From Membranipora membranacea (Eukaryota; Bryozoa; Gymnolaemata; Cheilostomatida; Membraniporidae): 64,000 nucleotides of DNA. The notes beneath the pieces are model-generated. The model did no database searches and was not told the origin of the DNA. It saw nothing but the letters and a program-made list of their open reading frames with translations. A program made the translations under genes and the position numbers. The DNA lies in NCBI GenBank assembly GCA_914767715.1, contig OU612066.1, forward strand, positions 19,442,283 through 19,506,282, read 5' to 3'. Below, piece after piece: positions 60,559-64,000 of the stretch. The stretch's first letter is position 1. Each line of letters starts with the position of its first letter.

Positions 60559-61738
60559 AGCTTTTCAGATTGGTTTGCTTGAGTCTGCTCAACAATTACA
60601 GCCTTTATGAAATCCTGTAGCAAGTTTTTTAATATTATCACATGATGGTCACATGACACTGCCTGTTCGTGATAAAACATTTTCTTCGTAATTTTGTCTA
60701 TTTACTGAACGAATAGAAAAAACAATAGATACTGTATGTCAACAAAACATCACATGACTCACATGTGACAGAAGGACTACAGTGAACCACACTGATCATG
60801 TGATATACTATTGCATACTACATACTAATAGTGTAATCTCGAAATCAGTGTGACAGTGAACATCATTTGAAGACTGGGATAGTATGAAGTTTGGTATGCA
60901 CTAAGCCAAGGGTTATTATATATGACCCTTGACTAAGCAGCAAAGGTGATTTTAAGCAAGTACACTGGTGTAACCACAAAAAACAGCGTGTGCTACCAAG
61001 GAGTTAATTCCATGGTAGCACACTGTGTCATTGACGGGCACTCCTCCTTGGACTCTGAATCTTCACTGGCACACCCTTCACCCTTGATTGATGTCATAAC
61101 AAACATTGAACAATTCAATCAGCCTAGCCTTACTATATCAAGGAGTAACACTGTTACTCCTTGATTATATCAAGGCCCCTTTTTGTTGTTTTTGGACAAC
61201 GGGCCTTTGAGATAAGACTATCATTCAGCCTAGCGACTCATCTAGTACACAACACAACCTTCTTTAGTTTGCATAGTGAAGAGCAGAACAGTGTAGCAAC
61301 ATGACTTCCCTTAAAATCCGTATCAACTAAACACAAGAACTGAGCTTCTCAAAGGCAGATGACTATTATATATAACCTGGAAGTTTAGTCATTGCATTGT
61401 TTTAACTGTGATGTATGTATAAAGTACAATTTTTGTTCTAAAGTACCTGAGCGACCACTCGTTGGGCTCCATGGTGCATGCAAGCTGTACCTCGCCTAGT
61501 TCGGGAATTTAGGTTAGGTCACAAATCGCTCACTCATTGATCTACATGTTTATACATTCTAATTGAATGATTTGGGAAGAAATTTGTCTAATTGAAAGAC
61601 CAAGTAAGCAACAATTTTGAGCAATATGATTTTTTTTTTAAATTATCGTAAATTTTAATTGAAAGACTTTGATACCTTTATCTAGTTCTTGTCTGGATCC
61701 GTTTTTTGGAAACTTGGACTGGAGGTTTTTCAAAACTA
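60559..61738. promoter_or_regulatory. shared upstream region of the divergent PLBD pair
   Basis: The region is 1180 bp between the two start codons. It contains a perfect 29-bp palindrome (61137-61165, arms ATCAAGGAGTAACA), an 11-bp-arm hairpin near 60990-61025 (GTGTGCTACCA), and inverted pairs near 60905-60945 and 61185-61215. Repeated TCACATGA/CACATGTG motifs (E-box CACATG) near 60640-60800 could be regulatory; this is inference. The two genes' promoters must lie here. Confidence 0.5.
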
Positions 61739-63750
61739 ATGATGTGGAGCCTTTTGCTGTCACTTGTTTTCTCAGCCGCTATCACCGCTTCAGGTCGACT
61801 CTATGAGAACAGGAATGGTTAGTATTATTGAAAGTGCAAGGCAAATTGATCATACTCGCTAGATTTAGATGGACAGCAGAGATGACTGATTGTTTAGAAA
61901 GAATAATCCGGCTGGTTACACATAGGTATGCATTCTATTTGTCCTTTCTAAAAGAACCTGTTCCTCACCTTGAGTTTACATTTGATATCATTATGTTTGA
62001 TAACTGAGGCCTATCTGCAGCGAGTAATATTACCAATTTACTAACTGATTTACTTGTATCTGTTCAAAATACAAAACTTTTCCAAGATATTTGTTAATGC
62101 AAGTTTGAAGCTTTGGCTGTTGACCATCTTATCATGTAAGTTATAAATATGCAACGCTATGTTAAATTTCTAATTTCAGTTGACAGGGCTATCCCTGAAA
62201 CAAATGCTACACTTTACTACCATGCTGGCAAATACGTCTACAAACCCGGAGAGATTGACGCTAAAAATGGCGTAGCCCACGCCATATTCAAGGATGGTCT
62301 TATGACAAATGGATGGGGAGTTTTGGATGTAGTGTCTGGTTATGGTGCTGAGAGTGCTGATGATGAGAAGACTATGTATGCTGCTGGTTTTCTTGAGGGC
62401 TCCCTGACATATAAGTAAGTGTATTAATATTCTAATGAGTTCCTGACTGATCACATTTTTTCTCTGATAGATAGAAGGTGAATTAACTCACTTAGCTTGA
62501 GTACCACCAGAAAGAATTTGGTGTGATGAACCAGAGAGTCTGGAGTATCTATCAAACTCTCTGGTCAAACTGAGTTCAATTTCTAGGGGTACTCAAACTA
62601 AATTGACTCTAACCAATGAACTCCCGGGAGTCCGTTGCTCTAAACATGAGAGATACTTATGATGATATAATCGTATTAACATACCTAGACATGACACCAT
62701 AAACAGATGTCAAAATATTTTTGCTATTGATACAAAACAGTTTGGTTGCAGGCAAATTTATATGCATCAGCAAAATATGGTCAAGCTTCTCCTGGGCGAT
62801 AAGAAAAAAATTGTAATAAAAAAACTGCAAAGTTTTATGTATGAGCAACAGGAGTTCATGGAGAAAATGGTTGCAGAACATAAAGAGGATCCATTTTGGA
62901 GGAACGTTGGACTAATACTTGCACAGTACAATGGTCTTGTTGATGGTTACTACCACGCCGCTCCTGGTGACATGGTACAGTGGTTTTGTGATTCTGATGT
63001 GTTTAAGTGTAAATTATTATGATTTATGTCGGAGTCTTCATCAATTAATCACGCAATCAGGAAATGATCTCTTGGCTCGACCACAATTTTATCTGGCCCA
63101 ATTGCACATAACTGGTTTGATAAATTTGACTATCCTAAAGCTTCGAATAAGCAGAGTTAATCTATTCTTTCCAAGATTCATCTCTACTATGTCTGCAACA
63201 CTTTATTTATTATTATTTATAACTTATGTCACCCATTTCAACATTCTAATTTCAGAAGGTAGATGACTTCACATTCCTGCTTTTAAACGGTGCGGGTGAT
63301 GTCATGGATATCATCAATGCTGTTCATAAAGAAGGCCGGCCGAACTTCAATAAAATGACTCCTGATCAAGTAGAGCTGTATGTTCAGCGTAACAGCCACT
63401 GCTCAGCACTCATAAAGGTGAACAACTTTGTAGCGGCCATTTTATGAACTTATATATCTTTAAATTGAGTAAATGATTAATTATTACCTAGGTGGGTACA
63501 AAGTATAATATATCTGACCATTACATTCATGAATATAACCAATACAGCCAATAGTCTGCTTGCAAGAAAAATTGTCCCACAACCTAATGGTGAGCTCTCT
63601 CAATTTTTTAGGTTTTAGGCGGTTATGAGAATATTCTCTTCGGTCAATCAACATGGATGGCCTACACAGCCACCAACAGAATCTATAAACACTACAACTT
63701 TAATATCAAGGAATTCGCTTCGAAGAAAACCTCTTTCTCAAGCTATCCCG
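61739..63750 (+). CDS. PLBD: phospholipase B-like protein, copy B (3' end off the window)
   Basis: Five exons join in phase: 61739-61817, 62180-62414, 62752-62974, 63256-63417, 63612-63750, ending in phase 1 toward an exon outside the window. The ATG at 61739 opens a signal peptide (MMWSLLLSLVFSAAITASG). Residues line up with copy A exon by exon: [61 protein letters not shown] with the nucleophile Cys, and GGYENILFGQSTWMAYTATN. Intron positions and phases equal those of copy A, so the two are paralogues from a gene duplication followed by inversion. All visible catalytic parts are intact. Confidence 0.9.
62492..62601. mobile_element. small foldback element in PLBD copy B intron
   Basis: Outer arms TTAGCTTGAGTACC and GGTACTCAAACTAA enclose an inner hairpin ACCAGAGAGT / ACTCTCTGGT. 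Flanks ATTAACTCA and ATTGACTCT may be a decayed 9-bp duplication. It lies in intron 2. Confidence 0.5.
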
Positions 63751-64000
63751 GTGAGTCAGAAAAGCCAGCACAAATCATAAAGAATGGCTGCCACTGTATA
63801 CTGTTCTTGTTACGATAGCGGAAGTTGAATTTGGTAAACATAAGCATACTATGACTGCTATTTCAATCCTTATAATTGGCGTACTGAAAGATGGCAATCA
63901 TGAAAAGCAGGCAGTAACGTCTGAGTTTGCCAAAAATCCCTGATCTTATTGACTTTTATTTTACTTTGCTACAATCTAAAACAGCAGGACTTAAAAAAGT

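Noticed and set aside
1..64000. CRISPR arrays, bacterial operons, ribosome binding sites, riboswitches
   Set aside because: Intron-rich animal DNA; tandem repeats seen here lack the spacer pattern, and no prokaryotic signals are present.

Overview
This window is nuclear DNA of an intron-rich, AT-rich invertebrate animal. Every long gene is split into exons with GT-AG junctions and consistent phases. The gene set is metazoan in character: a meltrin-type ADAM, a CUB/LDLa membrane protein, a GT31 glycosyltransferase, PLBD-type phospholipase B-like proteins and an EVC/EVC2-type pair. A sponge or another early-branching marine invertebrate would fit, but the sequence alone does not fix the species. 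I joined exons by hand from splice signals and phase; coordinates below are from that reading.

Layout. (1) 227-8393, minus: an EVC2/limbin-like type I membrane protein, running off the left edge. (2) 9917-24700, plus: an EVC-like coiled-coil membrane protein. The two genes are head to head, 1.5 kb apart, as EVC and EVC2 are in vertebrates. (3) 27332-28255, minus: a single-exon beta-1,3-glycosyltransferase (GT31). (4) 29796-33946, plus: a CUB-CUB-LDLa-TM receptor with NETO-like order. (5) 35.4-36.4 kb, minus: a decayed LINE. (6) 36907-43193, plus: a complete 8-exon ADAM of about 889 residues. Its 3' exons are partly repeated twice downstream (48309-50578 and 51630-52726); both repeats are broken just before the transmembrane segment. 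A LINE of about 4.4 kb sits between the gene and the first repeat. (7) 53949-60558, minus, and 61739 to the right edge, plus: two phospholipase B-like paralogues in divergent orientation with the same exon plan.

Mobile DNA is plentiful and informative. It includes a 320-bp CACTA-type MITE in three full copies with 3-bp target duplications (one with a paralogous empty site), a foldback family with 9-bp target duplications, a pogo-like MITE pair, a tRNA-derived SINE, a nearly perfect 85-bp palindrome, and 16-bp minisatellites that were copied with the ADAM exons.

Biology. EVC and EVC2 proteins form a complex at the ciliary base in vertebrates, where they modulate Hedgehog signalling. The ADAM, the CUB/LDLa receptor and the GT31 enzyme belong to the cell-surface and secretory system. 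The PLBD proteins are lysosomal or secreted Ntn-type hydrolases. Apart from the two divergent pairs, I see no sign that these genes work in one pathway.
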